64,000 nucleotides of DNA from Seriola aureovittata (GCF_021018895.1 NC_079365.1:1847501-1911500), one strand, 5' to 3'. Shown: positions 35,840 to 47,884, counted from the first letter of the stretch. Translations and numbers: made by a program. The notes: generated by a model not told the origin, from the letters alone.

Positions 35840-38030
35840 GGGGTCTTCCGCTCCCTCCCCAACCCCATCCCCACCTCAAAGACCCTACCCCCAGAGAGCT
35901 GGATCCAGTTCTGGATATGGACCCCGTCACACGCAAGTGGCTAATGACAAAGATGCTTTTCCCTCGCTGGAACTCCATCTGTTTGCAACAAGGCGTTTAC
36001 AGCAAACAGCAAGCTGGCAAACAGGACTGAAAAGCTGGCTGGCTGGTTGCAGTGGGTATATATGTTCGCCTGTGTTCATCTGTTCACAAACGTGTGTTTC
36101 TGACCCTCTTTACACCTGACAATAACGTGCATCCTGGGTAATCAGATTGCAGTCAGTGAGTGGAAAATAAAAACGCATTAATTCAAGGTGTAAATGCAAG
36201 TGAGACGCATGAAAGAGTGGAACCAAATCGGTTTTTTTTGGAGGTGAGCAAACACACGCTTTACCACCAGAATGTGAATGCAACATGTATCCCATGAAAA
36301 TCTCTGAGATACACAAACACAAATGAACTTTTACTCATGCATCCAGCCAGGGAATGCTCACACAGCCGGCAGCTCAGACACTAACTTCACACCTTACTGG
36401 CTTACACCTTCAACTTCTACTCTCTTCTCTCTTCACTACTGGGTCCATCCTCACAAACTCATGTTGTATGGCTGAGCCCTGTTACGAGCTCCCATACTTT
36501 ATTTTTTCATTCTACAACAGATCAAAAAGTTTTTCAAGGATACCAACTATCTCACACTGTGTATCAAGTGAAGCGCAAGACATCTCGGGCCGGCCTCACC
36601 GGGGGGGCTCCAAACAGTCTCAGCGAATGGAAGGGAAAAAATATTACAACTTATTACATTAGTTACATTACATTATTACTCAAGTTCTGTCAAACAGCAG
36701 TATTATGATATCTTGGCTGTTGAGTGTTTATGGGATCAAACAAAATAATCCTGATCTCATAGGTATCCAGGAATTGAGCGAAACAAAGCAAGTAAACTAC
36801 GGTGGGAAGAAGAGGTACTTTTTCTGAGGGGAAACCCACAGTCTCAGACTTTGAAAATCACTAGAAAATTCTCTAGACTTTCGTTTTCATTGAACTTGGT
36901 AGACATAAAAAATGTGTCATGGGTTTGAATGATTCACCGATTTACTTATTCCATTTCTTAACAAGGCCTTTATTTTGAAACATTTGCAGGCATATCATAC
37001 GCAACAACAGCCAGATGGGATTAAAGGACAATAAGGCAAAGTGGATCAGAATGAATGAAGCAAATACTTTATATAGGAAATCATAACAACAATGTATTGA
37101 AAATAGCATCATAACGTTGTTGAATTTATGAAATTAGAATTTCTTTACTTTTTTTTTCCCCAGCCTGTATTTAGTGGCAGGACTTTATTTGTTCATGTCA
37201 GCCACGCCCCCGACCATTATTAAAGACTCAGCTTTTAATTGGCTCTTTGTTTTTATTTAAGGAAATACAGTATTTGTGTGTTTATAGAACTAAATTAATA
37301 CGATTGAAGTGTTGTTAATTAGTCAGAAGAGGGGGGGGGGCAGTGATGAATGGTCAGTGTGTAAAAACAGACACATCCTGTCTCATGTCGCTGTTGACTT
37401 TATTTCTCCAAAACAAACACAATCTTTCCCTGGACTTAATCGACAATGTTTCAGTTTCCACACATGGAGATTTTAGAATAATTTATGAAATAAGTTGTCT
37501 GAGAACATTTTGCATGACTCATTTAGTATGAGCATGATAAATAAAGACATTTAAAATGTTGATTTAAAATTGAATCCAGGTGGCATTATGTTTCTGTCAC
37601 AACACATTGTTGGTGCCAGTGATGAGTAGACAAGGTTGAAAACTGCAGTACACTGGGTTATATCATCCATCATTTGCAATTGGTCGACGGTAACAAAGCA
37701 AATTTTCCAATAATTACATGTTAATTACAAAAAGCAGGATTAAACAGATTTCACAGCTTCATATGATGTGGGCAACTGGTTTCACGTTAAGAGAAATATG
37801 AAGCCAAATCTGTGTTCTAGAGGTTAAAAGGATCAGATTGTTTATCATAAAGCTGTATATTCATTTCAGAGATAAATACAATGCAACCTCGACTGATACC
37901 TTCAAACAGCACAAACCTGAAGGCTGTTGTGCCTTTCAAAAACTATATATTTTTTATTTTTTTTAAAAGCTGGCTGTCCTGACTCACTGCCGGTGTGACT
38001 TTAAATAACTAGTGCGGAAAAAAAAAAAAG
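35840..38030. other. No recognised gene or repeat family
   Basis: Unassigned DNA with a G run at 37330-37340. No supportable exon or RNA gene. Confidence 0.4.
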
Positions 38031-38039
38031 AAAATGTGC

Positions 38040-38420
38040 CTTCTCAGCAAAACCCATGCCTGCATGAAAACAGTTATGCTTGCTTGTTCTAAAAACATTA
38101 AGAGGGCCTTAATGTTGGTTGATCTTATGCACAGATGCCCTAATACACACATGCGGATGCACTTACCCACAGTAATTACTAAGAGATCATTAATCATCAA
38201 TTACAGGCTGTAAGTTGCCCCACCACACACAGAAACCACTTATTTTGTTGAAATCTTGGAGGAAATAAATATTAATACCAGGTTTTAACAGGCTTGGTAA
38301 TGAATGCCGGGTGCTGTTCTGGCCCAAGCTAATAATCATAAATATACAAGTAATAACCCTGGTGATTATCTGGACCATCCTGCCTCAGCCTGAGAGTTGC
38401 CTCCAGCTGAACCTCCAGAT
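38040..38420. promoter_or_regulatory. Possible conserved non-coding element
   Basis: Carries a tight cluster of homeodomain/PBX-type words: CAGTAATTACTAAG at about 38170 and TTAATCATCAATTAC at 38190-38204. AAATAAATATTAATACC and GCTAATAATCATAAATATAC follow. No repeat match. This is the strongest of the regulatory-looking blocks by motif density. Confidence 0.38.
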
Positions 38421-38569
38421 TCAGCATCTGCCAGAAATATCTTACTCACAAAAAAAAAAAAAAACAGCCAACAATGTTGTGAAATAAATAAATAAATAAA
38501 AATAAAACATCCTTGCACCTGAAGTAAGGCAGTGTAGCATGAAAAAACAAATTTGTCTTTTTTTTTTTT

Positions 38570-38760
38570 TCCTTTCTCAGGCAGTGCATCTTGTGACGAC
38601 ACGGCTCTTGGACAAGTCAGCAGCCCCTCGCAGCCAGACTGACTGCTGGGAATGCATAAATATTCTGTCAATTAGACGTTTAGTGTTAACCTGCTCCCAG
38701 CAATTTGTGATAAGGTGTGGGAGTGGTGAGGTGAATCCAGCTAATAAATGACTAGAGCCG
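38570..38760. promoter_or_regulatory. Possible conserved non-coding element
   Basis: Balanced unique sequence with GCATAAATATTCTGTCAATT and CCAGCTAATAAATGAC, immediately after a T12 run and before the A-rich tract at 38787. Confidence 0.3.
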
Positions 38761-38901
38761 CTGAAGCCAGTCCTTGGAACGACAGATAAAAAAAAAAGAA
38801 AAAAAAGTTACCTGGCAAATGTATTTCTCTTGGGAGCAGCCCAATCTAATTATGGAGGGAGATGAGGGGTGGAGGTGGCAAGGTGGGCTTGGGAGGTGGG
38901 A

Positions 38902-38903
<2 letters not shown>

Positions 38904-38932
<29 letters not shown>
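38904..38932. repeat. (GT)n microsatellite
   Basis: Fourteen GT units. Confidence 0.96.
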
Positions 38933-39079
38933 ATGGCAATACTCTGTCACAGAATGTGATTCATAGGCTCAATATCTAATAATGTGTCTCTTCCTGAGAA
39001 GTTGCATGATAGCATTATAGAGCTATTTAGAGAAGAGGAAGGCAGAAGCCCAGAAGCTAGTGGCCTCTACAGGCTACAA

Positions 39080-39478
39080 GCTGCACTATAACCTTCAACA
39101 TGAGACTGTCCTGTGAAGAAAACAGGCCCGCAGGTCGTTTGTGCAAGCAGCTTATTACGACCCATAGTTACATTTTATTGTTAGGCGACTTCTGGTAGAT
39201 TATGACGGGAGCAAAGGAAGAAGTCATGTGACGTACGATTAAGTCCACATGAGGAGGGGGTTATGGTGGATGAACGGGTCGACTAAACACAGGACTTTCA
39301 CACAGCAGACCACGGTATGTGTCCCATATACAACTTACAATATACTGTACTTAACCACATTCATTATTGTAACCATGACGATGGAAGTCCTCCAATAATT
39401 TAGACAGTACCTTAATCAAATGTTTATTATTTGTAGACATGGTATGCCTGCCACTGGTACACACTACAGGGTTCATCA
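39080..39478 (+). repeat. Dispersed repeat C, copy 3
   Basis: Aligns with 11001-11405 throughout. It also aligns with the reverse complement of 56868-57232 (CAGCTTATTACGACCCATAG, GTTAGGCGACTTCTGGT, AAGTCCACATGAGGAGG, TTGTAACCATGACGATGG). It is the most complete copy here. Confidence 0.7.
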
Positions 39479-39489
39479 TCATGGGAACA

Positions 39490-40890
39490 TGAATATGCTC
39501 AGCGGAGGTGTAGTACTATTTGTTTTTCAGTACCTGAGCGCACTAATGCGCGGTTATGTTGCAGCTCGTTTCTAAGGTGATGTAACCACTGTTCCCACGG
39601 AGACAAGTTTACACAGATCAGTCAACTATGATCACATCATCGAATGTTAGACTGACTTCATGAACACTTTGATCATGTTGAGAATATGACGCAACATCAC
39701 ACAAACATCCGGCTCAGTGATATTAGATGATACCATGGATGTAGCAGGTTGTATTAGCGTAGCATTAGGCAGAAGGTGAATGAACACTAGTTTGTGTTTT
39801 GAATGAGTCATTTACTGACTTGTGTCGAGCAAATGAAGCCACATTGGAAACATCAATTCAGAGGAGAAGCTGCAGGGCAGGCAGAGGTCAAGCTAAGCTA
39901 ACAGGCAGCTACCGGCATCTTTTAAGGTGGAATGATTTCTTGCGTGTTACTCACAATGCATGACTGACATTTGGAAATCAATCGATACACCTTAAATGTC
40001 AATATGACAACTCTGACCATTTCATTTGTTTATATTAGCTCTCTACATGCCGTACACTTTAGTGAGGATCAGATCTTCAAGAGCTTAAAAATGTAGATAC
40101 ATTTCAACTGAATTATGTGAACGGTGGATATTTTATTTCATAACCTGCGTCATTCTGGTGCGACCCGGCAGCACAACAACTACGATGCTCAGCAGAGATC
40201 ATAACACTCTGTCTGCTAGACTTCAAGAACGTTTGTGTGAAAAGTTCATATTTGGCCTGCAGACTCCAAAATGGACAAGGTTCATCCTCCAGGGAGCGCA
40301 GATATCTGGCTAGAATGGATTACCAACTGTTTCTAGCAACAGAACTAGAACTGGAATACGTGAATTTTCTAAATATGTTCTGATGAGACCCTCATTCACC
40401 AGGAAAGAAAAAAAAGTGTAATTTTTTTCCTGGCATTTTTAGGATGCCTGGGGCACATTTTCAGATCCACAAATTGGTTATCTGGTATATAAAATATTTA
40501 ATTATTCCCATGAATACAAACAAAACACAGGTCAGAAGCCACACACCGCGAGGCTGTCATGTAAAGTGAAGCTATCATGCTCAAGTGAGCAAAAGTGGGA
40601 CCGTGGTTGGATTTCACTAAATTTTGAATGTGGCTCTTCAGAAACAATTCTGCCTCAGAGGCATCATTACTCAGTAAAGTCTAGACAGGTAGCTCGACAG
40701 AATGACAAAGAGTGGCTTTACTGAATCCAGGTAATGGATAAAACTGTCGTTTAAAGAAGGAGCAGAGATCAAAGCTGCCGCGCCTGTCATGATGTGAGCA
40801 ACTGGAGTTTGGTGTTTCCAGTTTGATGATAGAACTGTTTTGTCAGTGATGAAATCCCACCTATCAGTCAGCCCACCAAGTGAGCCGCTC
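39490..40890. other. No recognised gene or repeat family
   Basis: Unassigned AT-rich DNA. Confidence 0.4.
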
Positions 40891-40895
40891 CTCTG

Positions 40896-40896
40896 C

Positions 40897-40925
<29 letters not shown>
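40896..40925. repeat. (GT)n microsatellite
   Basis: Fifteen GT units. Confidence 0.96.
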
Positions 40926-40927
<2 letters not shown>

Positions 40928-41002
40928 TGTCTGATGGAATATAACACCTCACATCTCACACTCACTGCTAGAGCAGTGAAGGGGCTGATTAGAGACAAAT
41001 AT

Positions 41003-41029
41003 CACACACACACACACACACACACACAC
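41003..41029. repeat. (CA)n microsatellite
   Basis: Thirteen CA units, about 80 bp from the opposite-polarity GT array. Confidence 0.95.
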
Positions 41030-41034
41030 CACAT

Positions 41035-42920
41035 CTGCACATGAAGGAGGAAGTGATGGAGGCTTAAAGTCCACGGTCGTCCACAACAGCAGCGTCAACA
41101 GCAGTGTGGAAATACTGAAGCTGAGAGAGAAGACTGGGAAAAAGTCAACAATTAAGCTTTTTTCAACATTTATATACAGATCCAGCTGCAGTTCATTTGA
41201 TTCTGAGACAAACCAGCACCAGTCTGTTTAGTCCGCCTGCTTTAAAACATTTTATGTTTCAAGTCAATAAAACTCTGCTCGGAGTAAAAAGGAACCTGAA
41301 AATGACTTGAAAAGCGATCTGAAGGCAGCTCTCTGTTTCCCTCTGTGAGAGAAAATAAACCATCAAACACACATCCAATTTGTGATTGCAGCTAGTGACT
41401 AAGAACTACTGAAACTAATATTTACGTTGCCTTAAAGCCATTCAAACCAAAACTCTTGCTCTTTTCTATTTACAGCATGAATGAGGATGTAGGAAGCTTT
41501 GAGATTTGGAGAATGTTTTTGAACGCATCAGTCTAGTATTAACAATTAAGGTGAATAACCATCATCCTTTAAATATACAGAAGCAGGATAATAATGAATT
41601 TATGAATAGTATTCAGTGTTAAACTGAATGTTAAAATATATTTATAAAAGAAACAGTGCAACAAAACACTTAACGGTGGAATTACAGATAGTACCATGCC
41701 GTCTGTATACATAGTTTTACTAATAAGATCATTGACACAGATAAGCTATTCACTTCTTAACACATTTTTTCAGGTTTAATAAAAGTTTCCAAAAAATCTG
41801 TCCTCATTTAGCGATTTCACACATCTCTGTGAAGCTGGAGGAGGGACCTGTTGATCTATCATCGTGTTTACATGACTGACTACACAGACACGGTGATGGT
41901 GATACTCCGAATAACATGTTCATAGGCTGAAGGGGGAAAATCCCTTAATCACACTGAAATCCCTCAGTGGGGGGAAAGAAGAGCATCAGCAACACAGAGA
42001 GCTGTGAAGACTCAAAAGGTTGTGAAATTTACATGTGATCTCAGCTGTAGGTCACACTGACTCTACAGCGGCAGGCTGGCTCTCCTCTGTACATGTTACA
42101 GCCTCCGTCACCTCTCCTGCCCCGGAGAAAACAGTTTTTGGCAGCAGAAACCAAATAAAAGAATTTCACATATGGACCAACTTAATGAGGCTATTTGTCC
42201 TGACCACTTACTGTGTGGGCTGCTTTACTCTGTGCTCTGTTTTCAGCTGATGCACCCAAGGTAAACTTGTCTAACCATCCTACACTTTGGTAAAGACATC
42301 TAATTAGTATGGTATGTTTATGACCCCCTGACCTCTTATCCCCAGGAAAATATGGTTAGAAACAAGAATAAGGAAGAAGTTGACTTTTTGATTCTTTGTA
42401 TGGGCGAGACTTCTGCTCATGCTGAACCCAGTGTCAAAATAAGTTTGTCTTATTTTTCTTCTTTGATGGTATCGAGACAAATACAGACCATACACATAAA
42501 AAATCTTCTTTACCAACAGCAGATGACGGGGTGGGGGGCTGATGACATCCTGTCCTGGGGCTACACCGATGAACATGTGCACCTTTAAGCTGCTGCATGG
42601 CAATAAGGCCAAATAGTAATAGTAATAGGTAATGTTGGAGCGAAGTTTGAGATATTATATTCACACACTAATTGAAATGCCATGACCGTGGCCACTGCAT
42701 GTCCCTGTAGACCAAGACCACATCATATAGAAGACTTCTGATGGGAGAGCGGTCATCTCCACGTCCACGTTTGACTTTGACAATATCCAAATATGCAGAT
42801 TCCCCAATAGAGGTCGGCGATGTGAAGATCTTATATCTTACTTTGGCGCATGATCCACTGCTCAGATGAGTCATACAGATCGCATCATTAAAAGTTTCTT
42901 TATTTAGATATTTAATTTTA
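41035..42920. other. No recognised gene; one protein-like minus frame
   Basis: Mostly AT-rich unassigned DNA. The minus frame at 42668-42874 (68 codons, beginning MTHLSSGSCAKVRYKIF) has balanced residue composition but no family I recognise and no start context or splice evidence. Confidence 0.3.
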
Positions 42921-42929
42921 AACGTTCAA

Positions 42930-42953
42930 TGTACACCTAGGGGATAAATAAAG

Positions 42954-43017
<64 letters not shown>
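42930..43017 (+). mobile_element. LINE 3' tail scrap with (ATCT)n
   Basis: CACCTAGGGGATAAATAAAG followed by about 15 ATCT units. This is the same tail as at 16960-17069, so it is a severely 5'-truncated LINE insertion or the last remnant of one. Confidence 0.75.
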
Positions 43018-43020
<3 letters not shown>

Positions 43021-43525
43021 TGCTGCTAACCAGCCCACTGGTAACTGTTAAACAGCTAGCATGCTACCTGCTGCTGGAAACAGTGGTCCTTGTTGTGCTC
43101 TGCAGCCTCGGTGCTCCACATGAAGCAGTTCTCCACCTGAGCAGAAGAAGAACCACCATCACCAGCTGCAGTCCGAGGCGGTGGAGTTACAGTGACTGAA
43201 CTTTTTAATTAAAACACTCCCTTTAGCACCTGATAAATAAATGACAGCACTGTACAAATGAATACTCCATAAGAACTAAGCACAAAGTGAGATCGGTTGT
43301 GACACAGTTTGTAAAGATAAGACAGCACTGTAGGTGAAGAAGTGGTGAGCAGACAAACATCCGAAAGAAGCGTCAAAGCAACGGAAAGACACTCATCACA
43401 ACTTCTGGTCAGGACTTTCAGAATAAAATCAGAGCAAAAAACAGGATGCAGATCATTGATTAAGATAGTGGATTGAGATTCTACTCAAAAAGATTGTCAT
43501 GTGATCTTTTTGCCAGGTCGCCCAA
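43018..43525 (+). repeat. Dispersed repeat A, copy 2
   Basis: Counterpart of 1177-1691. It begins directly after the (ATCT)n array, so the LINE tail and repeat A are abutting. No terminal inverted repeat is evident at either end of either copy. Confidence 0.8.
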
Positions 43526-43529
43526 TGCT

Positions 43530-44555
43530 ACTCCCCATTTCTTCTGCTGGGATACATACACTGTACGACGAGGTCTCACATTCAGTTTCACAGTCTCAAC
43601 TGAGCAGCTAATGACAAAGCATCAGCAAACACTTTACATGGCAATATTGTGACACGGTCACATTGACATGCAGCTAATTTTATAGCTTAAGGACTCCATC
43701 AAAGGTTTACAAACACATGACAAGGTCGCAATATATGGTACTTAGTTATGTACACTTAATGAATGAACCTGCCTTAAATAGACAAAGATAACAAGAACAC
43801 GGCAGCAGGTTAAACTGTTGCATGTTCAACAGTTTCAAAAGAACAGTAAGAAGAGCAGAGCAGCGTTTGAGAGCTGGAGTTACACGAGCAGACTGAATTA
43901 TTTCACAGTGTTAACGGTATGATTAATAAATACAGGATATGAGAGGACAACCATGTCTACTAATCACCTCAATAATGATGTTAATTCTCATAAGTACATT
44001 GGCTTGCTTAGTCAACACAAATCTGATTGTTGGTGGGAAACATGGGAGCAATCAGTCCAGACCAACAGGATCCCAATAAGACTATATAGTAAATCTAAAT
44101 TTACTGACAAGTGATGTAGTCTACCTGTTATTCTGGTAAGAAGGCTCGTGAACATATTATGATAAATGGACAATATGTGTGAAGTGGATGTGAAGTCTCT
44201 GGCTCAGGCGTGCGTCAGCTGAGGCCTGAAGCTTGGCGACCACAGCCCAAAGTTAAGCACCTGGCCAGATGTTGCTTGTGGATGCCGCTGTTAATGCAGG
44301 GTGATCACTGCATTTAGGTAGTTAGCATTTATGATCGCACAGAAGTTAGTCAGTTGTTTCGACTCTTATTTTGACATTGACACTCTGTCAGTGATTGTAA
44401 AGTCCTGAGCAGGATGTGTCAGTGTTATCTTTCATTCTGGTTTAAAAATTTGATGAAAGATCTCAGTTTTCAGCACTGGCTTCTTCCATTTTAAATCCCC
44501 TGCAAATTCATTCCTGTCTGTTGAAGTTATGGAGACTATAGTTTTTGCTTTGATT
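43530..44555. other. No recognised gene or repeat family
   Basis: Unassigned DNA. A weakly 5S-like stretch near 44225-44320 was considered and rejected. Confidence 0.35.
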
Positions 44556-44559
44556 TCCT

Positions 44560-44835
44560 CTTGTTATTCAGCCCTGTCTCACCTGCAGACTCCTCACTGG
44601 TACCAAGAAGAGAAAGCACATCTCCACTGTACTGGCCTCTCTTCACTGGTTACCACACACACACTGGTTACCAGCAAAGAACAGAATTGATTTTGAGATT
44701 CATGCATTTGCTTTTAAAGCCCTGCCTGCACTGACACCAGGTTACATCTCTGTCTCCTATTCCACCTGCAGACGCCTCAGATCTGCTGACCGCTCACTGC
44801 TCTCCCCTCCACACACCCGGTTTTTATGAAGGAAA
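44560..44835 (+). mobile_element. LINE (L2/CR1-like) RT C-terminal scrap
   Basis: Plus-strand pieces are RLLTGTKKRKHISTVLASLH, then, after a small duplication (GGTTACCACACACACACTGGTTACC), KNRIDFEIHAFAFKALPAL. These are followed by TPGYISVSYSTC and RRLRSADRSLLSPP. This order (LHWLPV-like segment, IDFK-like segment, LRSAD) is the signature C-terminal part of L2/CR1 reverse transcriptases. No catalytic domain remains and the frame is damaged. Confidence 0.72.
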
Positions 44836-45410
44836 TCTGGGAGGATGTTTGGACATACAAAGTGTCTGACTGCAATTTCCTACACTAAACATTGACCACA
44901 GTCTTATCCTAACCGTGACCAAGTAGTTTTAGCTGCCTGAAGTCAGATTCAGCTCATTTACTGAGGCAGTAGATTGGAAACCAGCAGCAGTTCCTGATAA
45001 TGGCAGCTCATGTGATTTGTTTTGGGAGAAAGTGACAAATCACCAGTTAACTCAAACATAGCAGTTCATTTATGACCTTGGACAATGAAACGTGACAATT
45101 GCTTTTCTCAAGCTTTCAAAAATATTTCATGGTCTTCATCATTGGAGCAAAAACAGCATTTTTGTCAAAAATCAGGTTGAAAATTCAAGAAGAAGCACTT
45201 TTTTTTTTTAATGCGATGGAGATTTGACAGGCTGACTTGACAAAAGCAACAATTACTGAAGAAAAGAAGATATTTGCATAAAGTTTAATATGGCCACAGA
45301 CTGTGAAGGAGGAAGCCAAGTGTTTTATGAAGGGCTCACTTTGGCGTCATTTGAATACCACTGGATTCACCTCTATTTTCTATCTTCATTTGGCTCCTTG
45401 CGTCCCCCGT

Positions 45411-45423
45411 CCCCCCCCCCCCT
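45411..45423. repeat. Poly-C run
   Basis: About twelve C residues. Confidence 0.85.
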
Positions 45424-45769
45424 CAGCTATATACATATATAAATGGCTCCTGTCCAAACACCTATCAGCTGCCGTATCGTAGTCGTTCTGTTGGTGGAGC
45501 ATGGAGAAGGAGAAAGGCACCTCTTTCTTGATTGGGTCATACTGACATGAGGGCCATATTTCACTGTAGGTACCCTCCGTGCACACACACATTCTCATGC
45601 ACATGCGTGTGCGTGTACCCAGCCCCTCTCCTCCTTGAGACTCAGTGTTAAAGGAGAGATAAAAATGAGGAGATGATGAATTTACTGGAGAAGTGCTTTG
45701 TCCCCTATTCTGTTCCCATCACTGTTGACTGAACACGGGACAGGATGATAGATGTCCAACCCCTCCTCA

Positions 45770-45808
45770 ACCCCCCCTACCCCTCCACCCCTCCACCCCT
45801 CCACCCCC
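45770..45808. repeat. Short tandem repeat (CCCCTCCA)n
   Basis: Four to five imperfect 8-bp units of ACCCCTCC. Confidence 0.9.
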
Positions 45809-45819
45809 GATCCCACAGT

Positions 45820-46020
45820 CCTGCTAGCACTTAATGGTGCCTTCCAATAAACCTACATTCAATCTACACATTACTGGTACAGCTCCCACTTATTGACCCG
45901 GCCGGTTATTACTTTCTAATGGAGTCAGTGCCAATCTGAGAGTTAAATTTGAGATGGAATCAATAAGCGCAGGAGTAAATTATATACTTAACCTTGACCA
46001 CTCATCCCTTTGACACTAAA
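45820..46020. promoter_or_regulatory. Possible conserved non-coding element
   Basis: Low-repeat block with GGTTATTACTTTCTAATGG and GGAATCAATAAGCGCAGGAG. Texture-based call only. Confidence 0.28.
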
Positions 46021-46586
46021 AGAAAAGACGAGGAACAAAAGAAGAGATTTGAGATAGAAATATCATTCTAGTGAGAGGCATTAGCAGTGGACTGGTCGCA
46101 ATGGAAGCTGGGATTAGAAGGGTTTATCTCTGTGTTATGACAGCGATAACTGAGGGTAATTCTTCTCCCGTCCAAACATGTAATCAAACTCTGTTCTGTC
46201 AGACGGCTGTGGAGGCAAATGTAAATAGCCATTAGCATCAGTCAGGAGAGAGAAAGGTCAATGGCGGCCAGAAAGAGAAAGAGATATTCAAAACAGCTCT
46301 GGTCTAATCACCAAGAAATCCTTTCTAGAACACACACATTTACATCCACAGGACACGGTATGATGAATGAACAGACATACATCAACAAACGCCGATCCTA
46401 GTTTTAATTCTGCTGCTTTATATCTGGTAGGTGGGGTTTTTTTTATTCGTCCTTTGTGTTTTTCATTATGTAAATTACGTAGGCAGAATACTGGGATCGG
46501 TTGGGAAAACATATTAACTCATTTTAATGCTGCACGTGACTGAGTTTACGACTCATTTAAAAACCAAGCAATGAAAAAAATGCAGA

Positions 46587-46984
46587 TGTCATGGTTTGTA
46601 ATGGCAGACACTTTTTGTTAGTTTTGTTTTGGACTTTTGCACTTCCTGTTTTATTTTGTAATTGGTTTCCTTGTGTCAGTGTTTTTGCTTCCTGTCTTGG
46701 TCCTGTGTCTGTGGTGATTGTCTGCCCCGCCCTAATGTGTTTCACCTGTGTTCAATCACCCTTGCCTCCCTTGTCTATATAGTCATTGTGCTCCCCTTTG
46801 TCTGTGTCGGTTCGTCTGTTTAGTTCTGGGTTTGTTCACGTCCTGTTGTTCTCTGGGTATGTCCTCGATCTGTTCATGTCTGTTTAATCCTCGATCTGTT
46901 CATGTCTGTGGTTAATAAACCTCTCTGCACTGTTCCCCAAGTTTTGGCTGCATTTGGGTCCTACTTACCCCTCAAACCTTGACA
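46587..46984 (+). mobile_element. Solo LTR of an LTR retrotransposon
   Basis: The 398-bp element begins TGTCATGG and ends CTTGACA, giving inverted TGTCA/TGACA termini. It is flanked by identical 5-bp target duplications GCAGA (46582-46586 and 46985-46989). A TATA-like CTATATAG lies at 46775-46782 and a polyadenylation signal AATAAA at 46914-46919, as expected for U3-R-U5. A 22-bp word (TCCTCGATCTGTTCATGTCT and two more bases) is duplicated at 46862 and 46888. No gag/pol follows, so the internal region was lost, most simply by LTR-LTR recombination. Gypsy-type elements in fish have similar LTRs; the superfamily is inferred only. Confidence 0.88.
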
Positions 46985-47149
46985 GCAGACAAATATCTTA
47001 TTTCCAGTCTAATTAAATAAACGAATAAAAAAAAAAAGATGGTAAGTTAATGAGTTGTTTTGGACATGACATCCAACATCCTCGAACATTCTATTAATGA
47101 TTTTCTGTGATGATCTAAGACCCAGCTTCCACCTAGATCTGTATCTGGA

Positions 47150-47290
47150 CACTAGCGCTGCACAATTAATTGAAATATATCAAAATTGCAATTGAAAAGT
47201 GCAATAACCAAATCGCAGGACCTGCAATTTTTTTGATAAAGGTGAAACGTGTCACAAAAGACCTTCATGTGAAATTCCAATGAAATTTTA
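47150..47290. mobile_element. hAT-like repeat scrap
   Basis: GCTGCACAATTAATTGAAAT, followed by ATCAAAATTGCAATTG and CAAATCGCAGGACC, resembles the left part of a common fish non-autonomous repeat and matches the start of 49465-49760. Confidence 0.5.
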
Positions 47291-47384
47291 TTTTTTCATA
47301 CTGAGGAATAATGTAAAAAAATAAAAAATTCAAGGGGCAAAGTGCAGCAGTGAATGAGGAAGAAAATAATAGAAAGGGTTGAAT

Positions 47385-47492
47385 GTTTTTTCCAGTGGGA
47401 GAGAAGAGAGATGGAAACAAAAGGAGGGGGTTGGGGAATGGAGAGAGAGAGAGAGGGAGAGGGAGGGGGAAGGGGAGGGGGGGGGGGTGGTT
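47385..47492 (+). repeat. Polypurine / poly-G tract
   Basis: More than 90% purine over about 100 bp, ending in a G run of about 13. Mirror-repeat and quadruplex potential. The arginine/glutamate-rich plus frame and the leucine/proline-rich minus frames are compositional artefacts. Confidence 0.85.
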
Positions 47493-47630
47493 GTGGTGAA
47501 ACTACCAAACATATATAACCCATCTTCCATCTTTGAGTCTGCTAAATGCAAATTAAAAAAAGACTGGTTACAGCATGATTGATGAACACATCAGGCTGCT
47601 GTCTCACATTCTCATGTCTATGCCGAATTT

Positions 47631-47678
47631 ACACACACACACACACATGCACACACATGCACACACATGCACACACAT
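47631..47678. repeat. (CA)n with (ACACATGC)n units
   Basis: CA units followed by three 10-bp ATGCACACAC units. Confidence 0.94.
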
Positions 47679-47752
47679 TTTAATACAAAGCTCACACTAA
47701 TTTATGTCTATGAATCAGACGATGTGACCAGGTTTTGTTCCTGTGTTTAGGA

Positions 47753-47753
<1 letters not shown>

Positions 47754-47817
<64 letters not shown>

Positions 47818-47877
47818 GTGTGTGTGTATCTGTGTGTGTGTGTGTGTGTGTATCTGTGTGTGTGTGTGTGTGTGTGT
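47754..47877. repeat. Long compound (GT)n microsatellite
   Basis: 124 bp of GT with TTG, CC and ATC interruptions. The longest GT-type array in the window. Confidence 0.97.
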
Positions 47878-47884
47878 ACTTGTA

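Noticed and set aside
44225..44320. Weak resemblance to 5S rRNA (AAGTTAAGCACCTGGCC)
   Set aside because: Only one short block is similar; the 5S promoter boxes and overall fold are not recognisable.
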